Assembly: GCA_964353405.1 (NCBI GenBank) | Contig: CAYGWJ010000330.1 | Coordinates: forward strand, 1-16,668 | DNA length: 16,668 bases | Direction of reading: 5' to 3' | Origin: JBGLNJ01 sp964353405 | GTDB taxonomy: Bacteria; Chloroflexota; Anaerolineae; Fen-1058 | Shown: positions 5,500 to 12,785 of the stretch, piece after piece | Numbering within the stretch: the stretch's first letter is position 1 | Layout: the number at the start of each line of letters is the position of its first letter | Position numbers and translations under genes: made by a program | Notes under the pieces: model-generated | Seen by the model: the letters and a program-made list of their open reading frames with translations, nothing else | Database searches by the model: none | Told to the model about the DNA's origin: nothing

Positions 5500-6483
5500 A
5501 TGGCACGCATCACATATCGCGAAGCAATCAGCCAGGCGTTGAGAGAAGAAATGCACCGCGACGAGCGGGTATTTATCATGGGCGAGGAAGTGGGCAAGTG
5601 GGGGGGCACGTATGCCGTCACGCGCGGCTTTCTGGACGAGTTTGGGGAAAGGCGCGTCAAGGATACACCCATTGCCGAAAGCGTCATCGCGGGCGCGGCG
5701 ACGGGCGCGGCCATGAATGGCCTGCGGCCCGTCGCAGAAATCATGACCATTAATTTTGCATTCTTGGCGCTCGACCAGATCGTGAACCACGCGGCCAAGC
5801 TGCATTACATGTTCAACGGTCAAATCCGGGTGCCGCTCGTCATCCGCACGGTGGGCGGGGGGGGACGGCAATTGGGCGCGACGCATTCGCAGACGCCCGA
5901 CGTGATCTTTGCCCACTTTCCAGGTTTGAAGGTCGTCGCGCCCGGCACGCCTGCGGATGCCAAAGGATTACTAAAGTCGGCCATCCGCGACGACGACCCG
6001 GTCTTTTTCATCGAGCACGCCACGCTTTACTCGGTGCGCGGCGATGTGCCGGAAGATGAAGATTATCTCGTGCCAATCGGCGTCTCGGACATCAAGCGAG
6101 CGGGCAAGGATGTGACGCTCGTCTCGTATTCCAAGATGATCCAGACGACGCTCGAGGCGGCGGACAAGCTGGCGGAAGAAGGGATTGAGGCGGAAGTGAT
6201 TGACCTGCGGTCGCTTCGTCCGCTCGACACGCAGCCCATCATCGAATCGGTGAAAAAGACGAATCGCCTGGTGGTGGTTGAGGAAGGCTGGCGGAGCTTT
6301 GGCATCGGCGCAGAGATTGCGAGCACTGTGGCCGAGCTGGCGTTCGATCATCTGGATGCGCCCATCCGGCGCGTGGCCCAGGCCGAAGTCCCATTGCCCT
6401 ACAACAAGCATTTGGAGCAATTGGCCTTGCCGCAGGTCGGCGACGTGATCAAGGCCGCCAAAGACGTGCTGTATCTCAAGTGA
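5500..6483 (+). CDS. pdhB: Pyruvate dehydrogenase E1 component, beta subunit
   Basis: A 327-residue transketolase-like subunit that completes the E1 active site and docks on E2. The ATG at 5500 has TAGGAGA before it, overlapping the stop codon of pdhA, so the two are probably co-translated. Recognisable stretches are MGEEVGKWGGTYAVTRGF (the conserved glutamate loop), DTPIAE, the glycine-rich VGGGGRQLGATHSQ, VVAPGTPADAKGLLKSAIRDDDPVFFIEH, and the C-terminal transketolase domain with VIDLRSLRPLD and VVVEEGWRSFGIGAEI. It ends 12 nt before pdhC. The length is normal and no key residue looks missing. Confidence 0.93.
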   Translation: MARITYREAISQALREEMHRDERVFIMGEEVGKWGGTYAVTRGFLDEFGERRVKDTPIAESVIAGAATGAAMNGLRPVAEIMTINFAFLALDQIVNHAAKLHYMFNGQIRVPLVIRTVGGGGRQLGATHSQTPDVIFAHFPGLKVVAPGTPADAKGLLKSAIRDDDPVFFIEHATLYSVRGDVPEDEDYLVPIGVSDIKRAGKDVTLVSYSKMIQTTLEAADKLAEEGIEAEVIDLRSLRPLDTQPIIESVKKTNRLVVVEEGWRSFGIGAEIASTVAELAFDHLDAPIRRVAQAEVPLPYNKHLEQLALPQVGDVIKAAKDVLYLK

Positions 6484-6495
6484 GGAGACATTCAC

Positions 6496-7749
6496 ATGGC
6501 TGAACTAATTTCCATGCCCAAGCTGGGCTTTGATATGAAAGAAGGCACGCTGGTCGAGTGGAGCATAAAGGTCGGCGATTCAGTTGCGGAAGGTCAAGTC
6601 ATCGCCATCATCGAAACGGACAAGGCGAACGTCGAGGTCACGTCGTTCAAGGCGGGCATGCTGCGCCAGGTTCTGGTCGAAGCTGGAGCGATTGTGCCGA
6701 TTGGCAAGCCCATCGCCGTGATCGGCACGGCAGACGAAGTCATTGACCTGGCCGCGCTCGGCGTGAAGGAAGCTGCGCCCGCGCCGAAGAAGGAAGCGCA
6801 AGCCGCAACGACGCTTGCGCCGGTTGTGTCAGCGGCCGTCACACCCGTCGCCGCCATGACCGGACCCGTCATGGCGTCGCCTGTTGCGCGGCGCATGGCC
6901 GACGAACTGGGCATTGACTTGCATCAGGTGGTGGGCACCGGCCCGGAGGGCCGCATTACCAAGCGCGATATTGAAGAGGCTATGAAACAACGCGCGGCGC
7001 CGCCAGCGCCCAGACCGGTTGCGCAGCCTCCGATTGCGATTCCATCGGTCGTCCCGACCGGCGAAGAGTATCGCGTCGAGCCGCTCTCGCCGATGCGGCA
7101 GACCATCGGGCGCCGCATGGTGGAAAGCAAGCAGCATGCGCCGCACTTTTACATCACGAGCGAAATTGACATGCAAGCCGCGCTGGCGCTGCGCAAGCAA
7201 TTGAACGCGCTCCTGCCGGAGAATGAAGCCATCTCGGTCAACGACTTGCTCGTCAAGGCGGCGGCGATTGCGCTCAAGCAATTCCCTAACGTCAATGCGT
7301 CGTTTGCCGGGAACGAAATCCACATTCACGAGCGGATCAACATTGGCATCGCCGTGGCGCGAGAGGGGGGGCTGGTGACCACCTTTCTCAAAGATGCCGA
7401 CAAAAAGACGCTTGCGCAAATCGCACAAGAGTCACGCGAGCTGATCGCCCGCGCGCGCGACGGGCGCATGCGCGCGGAAGAAATGGTTGGCGGCACGCTC
7501 AATATCAGCAACCTGGGCATGTTTGACGTGGAGCACTTTATCGCCATCATCAGCCCGCCCCAGGCGGCGGTGCTGGCGATCGGATCGGTTCGCCAGGCGC
7601 CGGTGGTCAAGGACGGGCAACTGGCGGTGGGCACGCGGATGAAGGCCACTATCTCTGCCGATCACCGCGTGACCGACGGCGCGGAAGCGGCACGCTTTAT
7701 GCAGGCGTTCAAGGCTGCGCTGGAACAGCCGATGCGGTTGATGCTGTAA
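6496..7749 (+). CDS. pdhC: Dihydrolipoamide acetyltransferase, E2 of pyruvate dehydrogenase
   Basis: A 417-residue core protein that takes the acetyl group from E1 on a swinging lipoyl arm and passes it to CoA. One lipoyl domain (about 1-80) has the lipoylated lysine K43 in ETDKANVEV. An Ala/Pro-rich linker follows, then the peripheral subunit-binding domain (about 126-163, SPVARRMADELGIDL...GRITKRDIEEAM), a second Pro-rich linker, and the acyltransferase domain from about 192. The catalytic His390 and Asp394 lie in DHRVTDG near the C-terminus. GTGAGGAG precedes the ATG and overlaps the pdhB stop. It is the last gene of the operon, followed by a terminator hairpin. The E3 dihydrolipoamide dehydrogenase must be encoded elsewhere. 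Confidence 0.93.
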   Translation: MAELISMPKLGFDMKEGTLVEWSIKVGDSVAEGQVIAIIETDKANVEVTSFKAGMLRQVLVEAGAIVPIGKPIAVIGTADEVIDLAALGVKEAAPAPKKEAQAATTLAPVVSAAVTPVAAMTGPVMASPVARRMADELGIDLHQVVGTGPEGRITKRDIEEAMKQRAAPPAPRPVAQPPIAIPSVVPTGEEYRVEPLSPMRQTIGRRMVESKQHAPHFYITSEIDMQAALALRKQLNALLPENEAISVNDLLVKAAAIALKQFPNVNASFAGNEIHIHERINIGIAVAREGGLVTTFLKDADKKTLAQIAQESRELIARARDGRMRAEEMVGGTLNISNLGMFDVEHFIAIISPPQAAVLAIGSVRQAPVVKDGQLAVGTRMKATISADHRVTDGAEAARFMQAFKAALEQPMRLML

Positions 7750-7795
7750 ACGCCGGGGTATGCGAAGGGCGATCTCGAGAGAGGCGATCACGCAG

Positions 7796-7829
7796 AGGGG
7801 CGATCACACAGGATCGCCCCTACGTTTTA
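7796..7829. terminator. Terminator hairpin after the PDH operon
   Basis: AGGGGCGATC (7796-7805) and GATCGCCCCT (7812-7821) form a perfect 10-bp stem with a 6-nt loop. ACGTTTTAA follows on the plus strand. It lies between the convergent pdhC and the 7827-8933 gene. The AGGGGC...GCCCCTA ends resemble the palindrome inside the element at 1134-1244, so it may be a repeat co-opted as a terminator. GGCGATC recurs at about 15-bp spacing in 7767-7805. Confidence 0.6.
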
Positions 7830-8933
7830 ATACCCATGCCACCAGTCTTTGCGTGAGCGCGGATCCATGAAGGTTCCCGTATCACGGATGACAACACCCA
7901 CGCGATTGATACGCGCGCGCCCGACTGCCTGCCCTCCGTGCAAAGCGGGCAATTCGTGGCGGTCTGCCCCGTTCAACTGTTGATAGAGAGCCAGCAGGTT
8001 CGAATCCACGCAAATGTTTTCTATGTGGACGGTGAAACCCACAATGACGTTGTCTTCGGCAGTGTACTTGAGTGTCAAGCGAGTGGCATCCGCGTACAAC
8101 ACCATCGCTTTGTACCCGGGCGCGATCTCGCCACCTAAACGGTCGGGCACGTGCACCGTCTCGCCGGGAGTTGCGGCCAGGTCAATCAGGGTCACCTCGG
8201 GATCTTCCGGTGGAGAGATCGGCCCGATGCGGCAATTGCAACCCCAGTCCCATCCATAGACTTGATAGGTGGTCTTGATGTCGGGCGCACGCGGCGGAGA
8301 AAAGACGCCTGCCAGTTGTGGCGGGGCCGGGTCCCAGGCGCCGCCGATGTCCACCAACTCCGGAAAAGCGTTAATCGGTGTATAGTCGCGCAGGGCCAGG
8401 TTCAAGTCTGCGTGGTCTTTGGCAGGCCGCTGGGCCGGTTCCCAGTCATAGATTGGCAGAGCGTCATATATCTCACCTGTGGGGCGGCAAACATCCGGAA
8501 TCATCTTGAGTATAACGGGCAAATAGATGCGAGCTATCTGCGTCGTTAATTGAGAGGTCAGCACCTGCGTGCTGCCTTGCCGGTACACGGCGACGGTGAC
8601 GGTATCACTGGTTGTGGTCGGCGTGAGAGGAATGGTCACGATCACGTTAAATGTGGCGCCAGCATTCGGCGACAGTTGTGCCTGCGACACCGGCAAGCTT
8701 ACGGGCCACACGTTGCCAGCAAGTGTCAGCGTGAACGCATCCGTGGTGGTTCCTCCGGCATTGGTGATATGCAGCGAGTGAGTGATGGTTGCTCCAGGCA
8801 GGCCTGACTTTGTCGCCACGGGCGGATCGAGGATTACGGTTCCGCCGGGGGCCGCGGCGGCAACGCCCAGCAGCATCAACACCGCTATCGTCAATGTGAT
8901 CCCCATTACAACCAGGCGTTGATTCACCGGCAT
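7827..8933 (-). CDS. Secreted protein with NEW3/CARDB-like domain and conserved C-terminal domain of unknown function
   Basis: A 368-residue protein starting MPVNQRLVVMGITLTIAVLM. It has a clear signal peptide (residues 1-28, likely cleavage after AAAA). Residues about 30-135 are a Thr/Val-rich immunoglobulin-like domain (GATITHSLHITNAGGTTTDAFTL) resembling NEW3/APHP domains of bacterial surface proteins. After IYLPVILK (136-143), a linker I associate with Chloroflexota secreted proteins, comes a C-terminal domain (150-368) with GCNC (231-234), C148 and C308, and a tail VVIRDTGTFMDPRSRKDWW. I recall this C-terminal block as recurring in Chloroflexota, but its function is unknown to me and I see no metal or nucleophile motif. 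The start is supported only by a weak GAGAA. Confidence 0.75.
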   Translation of the reverse strand: MPVNQRLVVMGITLTIAVLMLLGVAAAAPGGTVILDPPVATKSGLPGATITHSLHITNAGGTTTDAFTLTLAGNVWPVSLPVSQAQLSPNAGATFNVIVTIPLTPTTTSDTVTVAVYRQGSTQVLTSQLTTQIARIYLPVILKMIPDVCRPTGEIYDALPIYDWEPAQRPAKDHADLNLALRDYTPINAFPELVDIGGAWDPAPPQLAGVFSPPRAPDIKTTYQVYGWDWGCNCRIGPISPPEDPEVTLIDLAATPGETVHVPDRLGGEIAPGYKAMVLYADATRLTLKYTAEDNVIVGFTVHIENICVDSNLLALYQQLNGADRHELPALHGGQAVGRARINRVGVVIRDTGTFMDPRSRKDWWHGY

Positions 8934-8979
8934 GATTTGTTTCTCATTGCATCATAGGCTTTGATTCGGGAGACGCCAT

Positions 8980-9012
8980 ATAAAAGACGTGGCCCGGACT
9001 GGCCGGGCCACG
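8980..9012 (-). terminator. Rho-independent terminator of the LysM gene
   Basis: On the minus strand a perfect 10-bp stem CGTGGCCCGG/CCGGGCCACG (9012-9003 with 8997-8988, loop of 5) is followed by TCTTTTAT. It lies 87 bp after the LysM stop and before the start of the 7827-8933 gene, so the two minus-strand genes are separate units. Confidence 0.85.
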
Positions 9013-9098
9013 CTTTGGACAGACGATGGCGTTAGAGTCTGCGTTCCAGACAAGTCACTTAAGAGTCCTCCGCAGCTCATCCCACGGCTATCGCACTA

Positions 9099-9428
9099 TT
9101 ACCACCCGCAGCGATAGGGTCCACAGCCACACCACGCACGAGGGCAGACCGGGCGGGGCGGAATGTAGAGGCACTGGCCCGCGTAAATCCGGTTTGCGTT
9201 GGGGAGGTGATTGGCCGAGGCAATGGCCCACGGGCTCACGCCGTACATACGCCCGATCGAAAATAGCGTTTCACCGTGGCGGACCCAGTGATAACGGGCG
9301 CCGGCCGCTTGTGGTGCGGCGACTGCCCCGGCATTGACCGGCAATGGCGCCGGTGCAGCGGCCGCTGGTGCAGCCACCAGCAGCAACACTACTAGGACAC
9401 TGAACATGATCATGGCTCTTCGACGCAT
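9099..9428 (-). CDS. Small secreted LysM-domain protein
   Basis: A 109-residue exported protein. The signal peptide has a strong hydrophobic core (MIMFSVLVVLLLVAAPAAAA, residues 6-25). One LysM domain (about 46-90, YHWVRHGETLFSIGRMYGVS and onward to AGQCLYIP) should bind peptidoglycan or another N-acetylglucosamine polymer. The tail is short and cysteine-rich: C86, C95, C100, C102 and C107 in the last 24 residues, ending GCGPYRCGW. No catalytic domain is attached, so it is a binding module rather than a hydrolase. GAGAGGAGG lies 6 nt before the ATG. Its own promoter (9517-9489) and terminator (9012-8980) make it a single-gene unit. Confidence 0.88.
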   Translation of the reverse strand: MRRRAMIMFSVLVVLLLVAAPAAAAPAPLPVNAGAVAAPQAAGARYHWVRHGETLFSIGRMYGVSPWAIASANHLPNANRIYAGQCLYIPPRPVCPRAWCGCGPYRCGW

Positions 9429-9488
9429 CTTGGCCTCCTCTCAGAGTGAAAGGCTCCTCCCGGAAGAATATGGAGCCCGGATACACAA

Positions 9489-9517
9489 ATTATATACCCG
9501 CCAATTGCAGAATGCAA
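9489..9517 (-). promoter_or_regulatory. Sigma70-type promoter of the LysM gene
   Basis: On the minus strand TTGCAT (9517-9512), a spacer of exactly 17 nt and TATAAT (9494-9489). The leader is about 55 nt. The -35 box lies 3 bp from the target duplication of the MITE-like element at 9529-9700. Confidence 0.8.
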
Positions 9518-9528
9518 CTCACACGGAC

Positions 9529-9700
9529 CTGGTGATTACCCACATCTTATCGGACTCCCGAACTTGTTCGGGCCACTGCCTCAACAAGTTGAGGACTCTA
9601 CGTAGTTGTGGGATTACCCACATCTTATCGGACTCCCGAACTTGTTCGGGCCACTGCCTCAACAAGTTGAGGACTCTACGTAGTTGTGGGTATTCACCAG
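9529..9700. mobile_element. MITE-like element, 172 bp, with 8-bp target duplication
   Basis: The ends CTGGTGATTACCCACA (9529-9544) and TGTGGGTATTCACCAG (9685-9700) are inverted repeats of 16 bp with one mismatch. The element is flanked by ACACGGAC at 9521-9528 and 9701-9708, an 8-bp target duplication. The interior consists of a 78-bp unit present twice. With a single unit the element would be 94 bp. It has no coding capacity and lies between the promoters of the LysM gene and moaA. The ends differ from those of the element at 1134-1244, so it belongs to another family. Confidence 0.85.
9534..9689. repeat. Perfect 78-bp tandem repeat, two copies
   Basis: Units 9534-9611 and 9612-9689 are identical. 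Each has two 16-nt hairpins: CCCGAACTTGTTCGGG (9557-9572) and CCTCAACAAGTTGAGG (9579-9594), repeated 78 bp later. Their loops CTTG and CAAG are complementary, and the central eight bases AACTTGTT and AACAAGTT are exact reverse complements. An outer CCCACA/TGTGGG pair closes each unit. Confidence 0.9.
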
Positions 9701-9863
9701 ACACGGACATGACGTCAGAAGACACAACACAACTAGAGCCTAAAGGTCAAGCAGCGCTGCGTGGCAGCGTATACCGTAAACTATCATAATGCAAGTTGCG
9801 ATTGATTGGGGTTACGAGACTGTTACAAGCCAGTGACAATAATTATCATGTCCATCGTGCTTA

Positions 9864-9892
9864 TTGACAGGCTCGTTATGAGATGTTAGAAT
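9864..9892 (+). promoter_or_regulatory. moaA: Sigma70-type promoter of moaA
   Basis: TTGACA (9864-9869), 17-nt spacer, TAGAAT (9887-9892). Only 7 nt separate the -10 box from the ATG at 9900, so transcription should begin at or next to the start codon. Confidence 0.85.
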
Positions 9893-9899
9893 AGCGGCT

Positions 9900-10877
9900 A
9901 TGGCACTTGATTCCTTTGGACGAAATATCCGCTATCTGCGCATCTCCCTCACCGATCGTTGCAACATGCGCTGTGTTTACTGCATGCCGGAGGAGATGAG
10001 CTTTTCGCCTCGCGATGAGCTCCTCACTTCCGACGAAATCCTCACCGTGGCGCGGGCCGCTCGTGACTTGGGCTTTGACAAAATCCGACTGACCGGCGGG
10101 GAACCGACCGTGCGCCCCGAGCTGTTGGACATCGTGCGGGGCATTTCGGCGCTCGGCTTTCGAGCGATCTCGATGACGACCAATGGACTGCGCCTGGGCG
10201 AGCTGGCGCGTCCTCTCAAAGAGGCCGGCCTGGAGCGCGTCAACGTGAGTGTGGACACTCTGGATGCAGACAAGTTTCGCCGCATCACACGCTGGGGCAA
10301 ACTCGAAACGGTGCTGGGTGGGATTCGCGCGGCGGAACAAGCTGGACTGGTCCCGATCAAGATCAATGCCGTCGTCGTTCGCGGTTATAACGACGAGGAT
10401 GTGTCCGACCTGGCCGCGCTCACACTGGAACATCCATGGCAGGTTCGCTTCATCGAGATGATGCCGTTCGGCGAGGTGGCACAGTTCGCTCAGGATGGCA
10501 TTGTCTCACAAGAAGAGGTCATCGCCAGAATCAGGGCCAAGCTCGGGCCGCTTGAATCCGTGGGCGAGGGAAAGCTGGACGGCGAAGCACGGCTGTTTCA
10601 ATTGCGCGGCGCGAAAGCCGCTGTCGGTTTCATCAGCACGGTGACGAATCCGTTTTGCTCCTCGTGCTCGCGCGTCCGACTGACGGCGGATGGCAAACTC
10701 CGCTTGTGCCTGCTGCGCGACGACGAGGGCGATTTGCGCTCCCTGCTCCGCAATGGCGCATCGTTCGAGACGCTCCGCGAGCGCATGAGTGAGCTGATCT
10801 TGCGCAAGCCGTGGGGACATGGGCTGCCGGAGAAGGTCATCCCGTTGCAGAGGGTGATGTCGCAGATCGGTGGATAG
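9900..10877 (+). CDS. moaA: GTP 3',8-cyclase MoaA (molybdenum cofactor biosynthesis)
   Basis: A radical SAM enzyme that turns GTP into 3',8-cyclo-7,8-dihydro-GTP, the first step of molybdopterin synthesis (with MoaC). It has 325 residues, normal for the family. The N-terminal cluster motif C21-x3-C25-x2-C28 (CNMRCVYC) binds the SAM iron-sulfur cluster. GGEP is at 66-69 and TTNG at 93-96. The C-terminal cluster is C253-x2-C256-x13-C270. The tail SQIGG keeps the double glycine needed for catalysis. The ATG at 9900 has no Shine-Dalgarno and lies 7 nt after a TAGAAT box, pointing to a leaderless message. No other moa gene is in the window. It shares a terminator with the convergent deacetylase. 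Confidence 0.96.
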   Translation: MALDSFGRNIRYLRISLTDRCNMRCVYCMPEEMSFSPRDELLTSDEILTVARAARDLGFDKIRLTGGEPTVRPELLDIVRGISALGFRAISMTTNGLRLGELARPLKEAGLERVNVSVDTLDADKFRRITRWGKLETVLGGIRAAEQAGLVPIKINAVVVRGYNDEDVSDLAALTLEHPWQVRFIEMMPFGEVAQFAQDGIVSQEEVIARIRAKLGPLESVGEGKLDGEARLFQLRGAKAAVGFISTVTNPFCSSCSRVRLTADGKLRLCLLRDDEGDLRSLLRNGASFETLRERMSELILRKPWGHGLPEKVIPLQRVMSQIGG

Positions 10878-10913
10878 AAAAGACATTCGAGGTTTTGACC
10901 TCGTACGTCTTTT
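10878..10913. terminator. Bidirectional terminator between moaA and the deacetylase gene
   Basis: AAAAGAC (10878-10884), CGAGGT (10888-10893), a TTTG loop, ACCTCG (10898-10903) and GTCTTTT (10907-10913) form one long hairpin with small internal bulges. The flanks are A-rich on one side and T-rich on the other, so it can work in both directions. It begins at the base after the moaA stop and overlaps the deacetylase stop. Confidence 0.85.
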
Positions 10914-12018
10914 ATGGATCGCCCGCGAGGGCCTTGATGAAAATCTCTAACGTACCAGGACCGTTGATGCGGACGCGCTGCAAGTCGAACAAGCCGGAGA
11001 CACTTTGCGTTCGACCGTTAATCGTCGTCACGGCGCCGACGAACCCGGCTGACTGGAGCACGCGCACCGCAGCGTCGTCGTAGCGCCCGGACGGATACGC
11101 GAACCAGCGCACGGGCCGCCCGGTGCGTGCCGTCAGGGAATCACGCCCTCCTGCGATTTGATGCACCAGGAAATCGTTAGGGCGATTGCGCAAGTCAACG
11201 TGCTCGCGGCTGTGCAATTCCATGTCCATGCCCGCCTGGCTCATCGCTGTGATTTGCGCCCAGTTCAGATAGGCGACCTCTCCATTACGGTCCGCCGGCC
11301 CCGTCAGAATAAAGAACGTCCCCACAAAGCCATGCTTTTGTAGAATGGGCAGGGCGGAGGTGAACGCATCCGCGTAGCCGTCGTCGAACGTGAGGATGAT
11401 GGGCTTGTCTGGCAGCGGTGTGCCCTGCGTCAAATGATTGTATAAATCATCCAGCGTGACGGCGTGATAGCCTGCCTGTTGCAAGAAGGTCATCTGCGCG
11501 TGAAAGTTGGACGGGGTGACTGAGAGCGAATACCGGAGCCGGTCAGAGCCTGGCGGCGGGTCGGAGATGTAGTGATACATCAAGATCGGCACACGGGCGG
11601 CGCCAGGCCCTCCGCCGGGGATTGGCGTGTCGGTCGACGTGGCTATCATGGAAGCAAAGATAGCCATCGGCGTGACGCGCGGCCTGCCGGCTTTAGGCTG
11701 TGGTTCGGGCGCTTCCACGATGAAGGGAACCGGGGTAGGGATGACCTGCTCGTCAGTGACGGTCGGGATGGGGGTTAGCGCGGCCGAGTCTGGCGTCGGC
11801 TCGGGCTGCTCCGTCGGAGTCAGTACGGTGAACGAGACAAGGGATGTCGCCAGTTCCGGCGCGGGCGCTTGTAGCGCGATGGCTTGGGGCACGGACGAAG
11901 GTGCGACGGCTGTGCGGGCATAGACAGCCGTCACCAGCACAACGACAGCAGAGATGGAGATGACCTTGACACTCCACTTTGCCAGGTAGCGACGCGCGGG
12001 CCCGTGTCTCTTGCTCAT
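10912..12018 (-). CDS. Membrane-anchored polysaccharide deacetylase (NodB/CE4)
   Basis: A 368-residue predicted extracytoplasmic metal-dependent deacetylase acting on N-acetylated sugars of the cell wall or an exopolysaccharide. Residues about 16-36 are a hydrophobic anchor or uncleaved signal. A Pro/Thr-rich spacer (about 40-140) follows, then the NodB domain starting at RVPILMYHYISD. Motif 1 is TFDDGY with D212-D213, motif 2 is HSREH (H269, H273), and motif 3 is RWFAYPSGRYDD (304-315). The ATG at 12018 is chosen because the reading frame upstream crosses the promoter at 12060-12032 and the opposite gene. No ribosome site is visible and the predicted leader is only about 6-7 nt. The exact substrate cannot be told. 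Confidence 0.9.
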   Translation of the reverse strand: MSKRHGPARRYLAKWSVKVISISAVVVLVTAVYARTAVAPSSVPQAIALQAPAPELATSLVSFTVLTPTEQPEPTPDSAALTPIPTVTDEQVIPTPVPFIVEAPEPQPKAGRPRVTPMAIFASMIATSTDTPIPGGGPGAARVPILMYHYISDPPPGSDRLRYSLSVTPSNFHAQMTFLQQAGYHAVTLDDLYNHLTQGTPLPDKPIILTFDDGYADAFTSALPILQKHGFVGTFFILTGPADRNGEVAYLNWAQITAMSQAGMDMELHSREHVDLRNRPNDFLVHQIAGGRDSLTARTGRPVRWFAYPSGRYDDAAVRVLQSAGFVGAVTTINGRTQSVSGLFDLQRVRINGPGTLEIFIKALAGDP

Positions 12019-12031
12019 TGAGGTGAGCGAA

Positions 12032-12060
12032 AGAATACCCCAGGCGGGAAAAACTGTCAA
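12032..12060 (-). promoter_or_regulatory. Sigma70-type promoter of the deacetylase gene
   Basis: On the minus strand TTGACA (12060-12055), exactly 17 nt, TATTCT (12037-12032). The -10 ends 13 nt before the ATG at 12018, so the leader is very short. It is divergent from the promoter at 12076-12095. Confidence 0.8.
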
Positions 12061-12075
12061 GGAGGCCACAGACCG

Positions 12076-12095
12076 TCCGAGTTTTGCGGTATACT
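12076..12095 (+). promoter_or_regulatory. Promoter region with the shared 18-nt block, copy 1
   Basis: TCCGAGTTTTGCGGTATA (12076-12093) runs into the -10 box TATACT (12090-12095), 7 nt before the ATG at 12103. The same 18 nt occur on the minus strand at 13225-13208 in front of the YkvA gene, also running into a -10 box. No clear -35 hexamer is seen. Confidence 0.6.
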
Positions 12096-12102
12096 TATGG
12101 TC

Positions 12103-12768
12103 ATGGAAAACAGTCTGCGCGACAAGAGGGAACAAAAGCTGGTCCCGCCCTGGCTCTGGCGTGCGGTGGTAATGGCATTCGCGCTGGTCGTCATGCTGGG
12201 TGTGACGACTGCGCTGTGGCTGGGCACGCGGCCCGCCCTGACCGGGGTAGCTGTTCCCTTGCCTGATCCTGGCAGGTGGACGTTTGGCCCCGGCGCGGCG
12301 GGCGAGGAGGCCGACGGAAGTATCACCGTTCGTGCAACAGGCCAGGCGAGTGGTTTGTTCTACGCCGTGAGCGAACGACCTCTGGCTGATTTTGCACTCG
12401 AGGCGCGCGCTGCGCCATTGAGCGGCCCGGACGATACAGGCTATGGCTTGATGGTGCGCTATCGAGGGCTGGATGATTTTGCGGCGTTGCTCATCGGACC
12501 GGATGGTTACATCGCCGTGGGTCAAATGTCCGGCGGCGAGTGGCGTTGGCGCGTGCCGTGGCAGCCGTGGCCGCATATCAAGCGCGGCTCAACCGAGAAT
12601 CTTTTGCGCGCCCAGTGCCGCGCTGACCGCTGCCGTTTCTACGTCAATGACGAATTTGCGTTTGAGGTGAGCGGCGTTCCTGGCGAGGGACAGATTGGGT
12701 TCGCCGTGTGGAATCCAGGGGGCAGCAACGTCTCGGCCGCCTTCAGACAGTGGCAGGCGTGGAGGTGA
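12103..12768 (+). CDS. Membrane-anchored protein with a concanavalin-like (DUF1080/LamG-type) domain
   Basis: A 221-residue protein. A charged cytoplasmic N-terminus is followed by a transmembrane helix (about 18-41, LWRAVVMAFALVVML). The outside part is a beta-rich domain: FALEARAAPLSG (98-108), DTGYGLMVRYRG (111-122), DDFAALLIGPDGYIAVGQ (124-141), RFYVNDEFAFEVSGVPGEGQIGFAVWN (178-204). This pattern is typical of the concanavalin-like fold of DUF1080/LamG proteins, which bind or cleave glycans. No catalytic residue can be named. C172 and C177 could form a disulfide. The second ATG at 12103 is preferred to 12097 because a TATACT box ends 7 nt before it and would give a leaderless message. It converges on the YkvA gene. 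Confidence 0.72.
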   Translation: MENSLRDKREQKLVPPWLWRAVVMAFALVVMLGVTTALWLGTRPALTGVAVPLPDPGRWTFGPGAAGEEADGSITVRATGQASGLFYAVSERPLADFALEARAAPLSGPDDTGYGLMVRYRGLDDFAALLIGPDGYIAVGQMSGGEWRWRVPWQPWPHIKRGSTENLLRAQCRADRCRFYVNDEFAFEVSGVPGEGQIGFAVWNPGGSNVSAAFRQWQAWR

Positions 12769-12785
12769 GGCCCACTGCGCCTCAC
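12765..12785. terminator. Small hairpin between convergent genes
   Basis: GTGAGGC (12765-12771) pairs with GCCTCAC (12779-12785) across a 7-nt loop. It overlaps the stop codons of both convergent genes. CGTCTTTC follows on the plus strand, a poor T tract, so termination is plausible but unproven. Confidence 0.4.

Noticed and set aside
4928..5506. A 192-codon minus-strand frame in the PDH operon
   Set aside because: Antisense to well-supported pdhA; no ribosome site and no recognisable protein.
9534..9689. A minimal CRISPR array
   Set aside because: The two 78-bp copies abut with no spacer, are palindromic inside, and sit within inverted ends and a target duplication. No cas gene is present.
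10912..12576. A 554-codon open frame on the minus strand as the deacetylase gene
   Set aside because: The first 186 codons run antisense through the 12103 gene and across the deacetylase promoter at 12060-12032. The protein with a normal N-terminal anchor begins at 12018.
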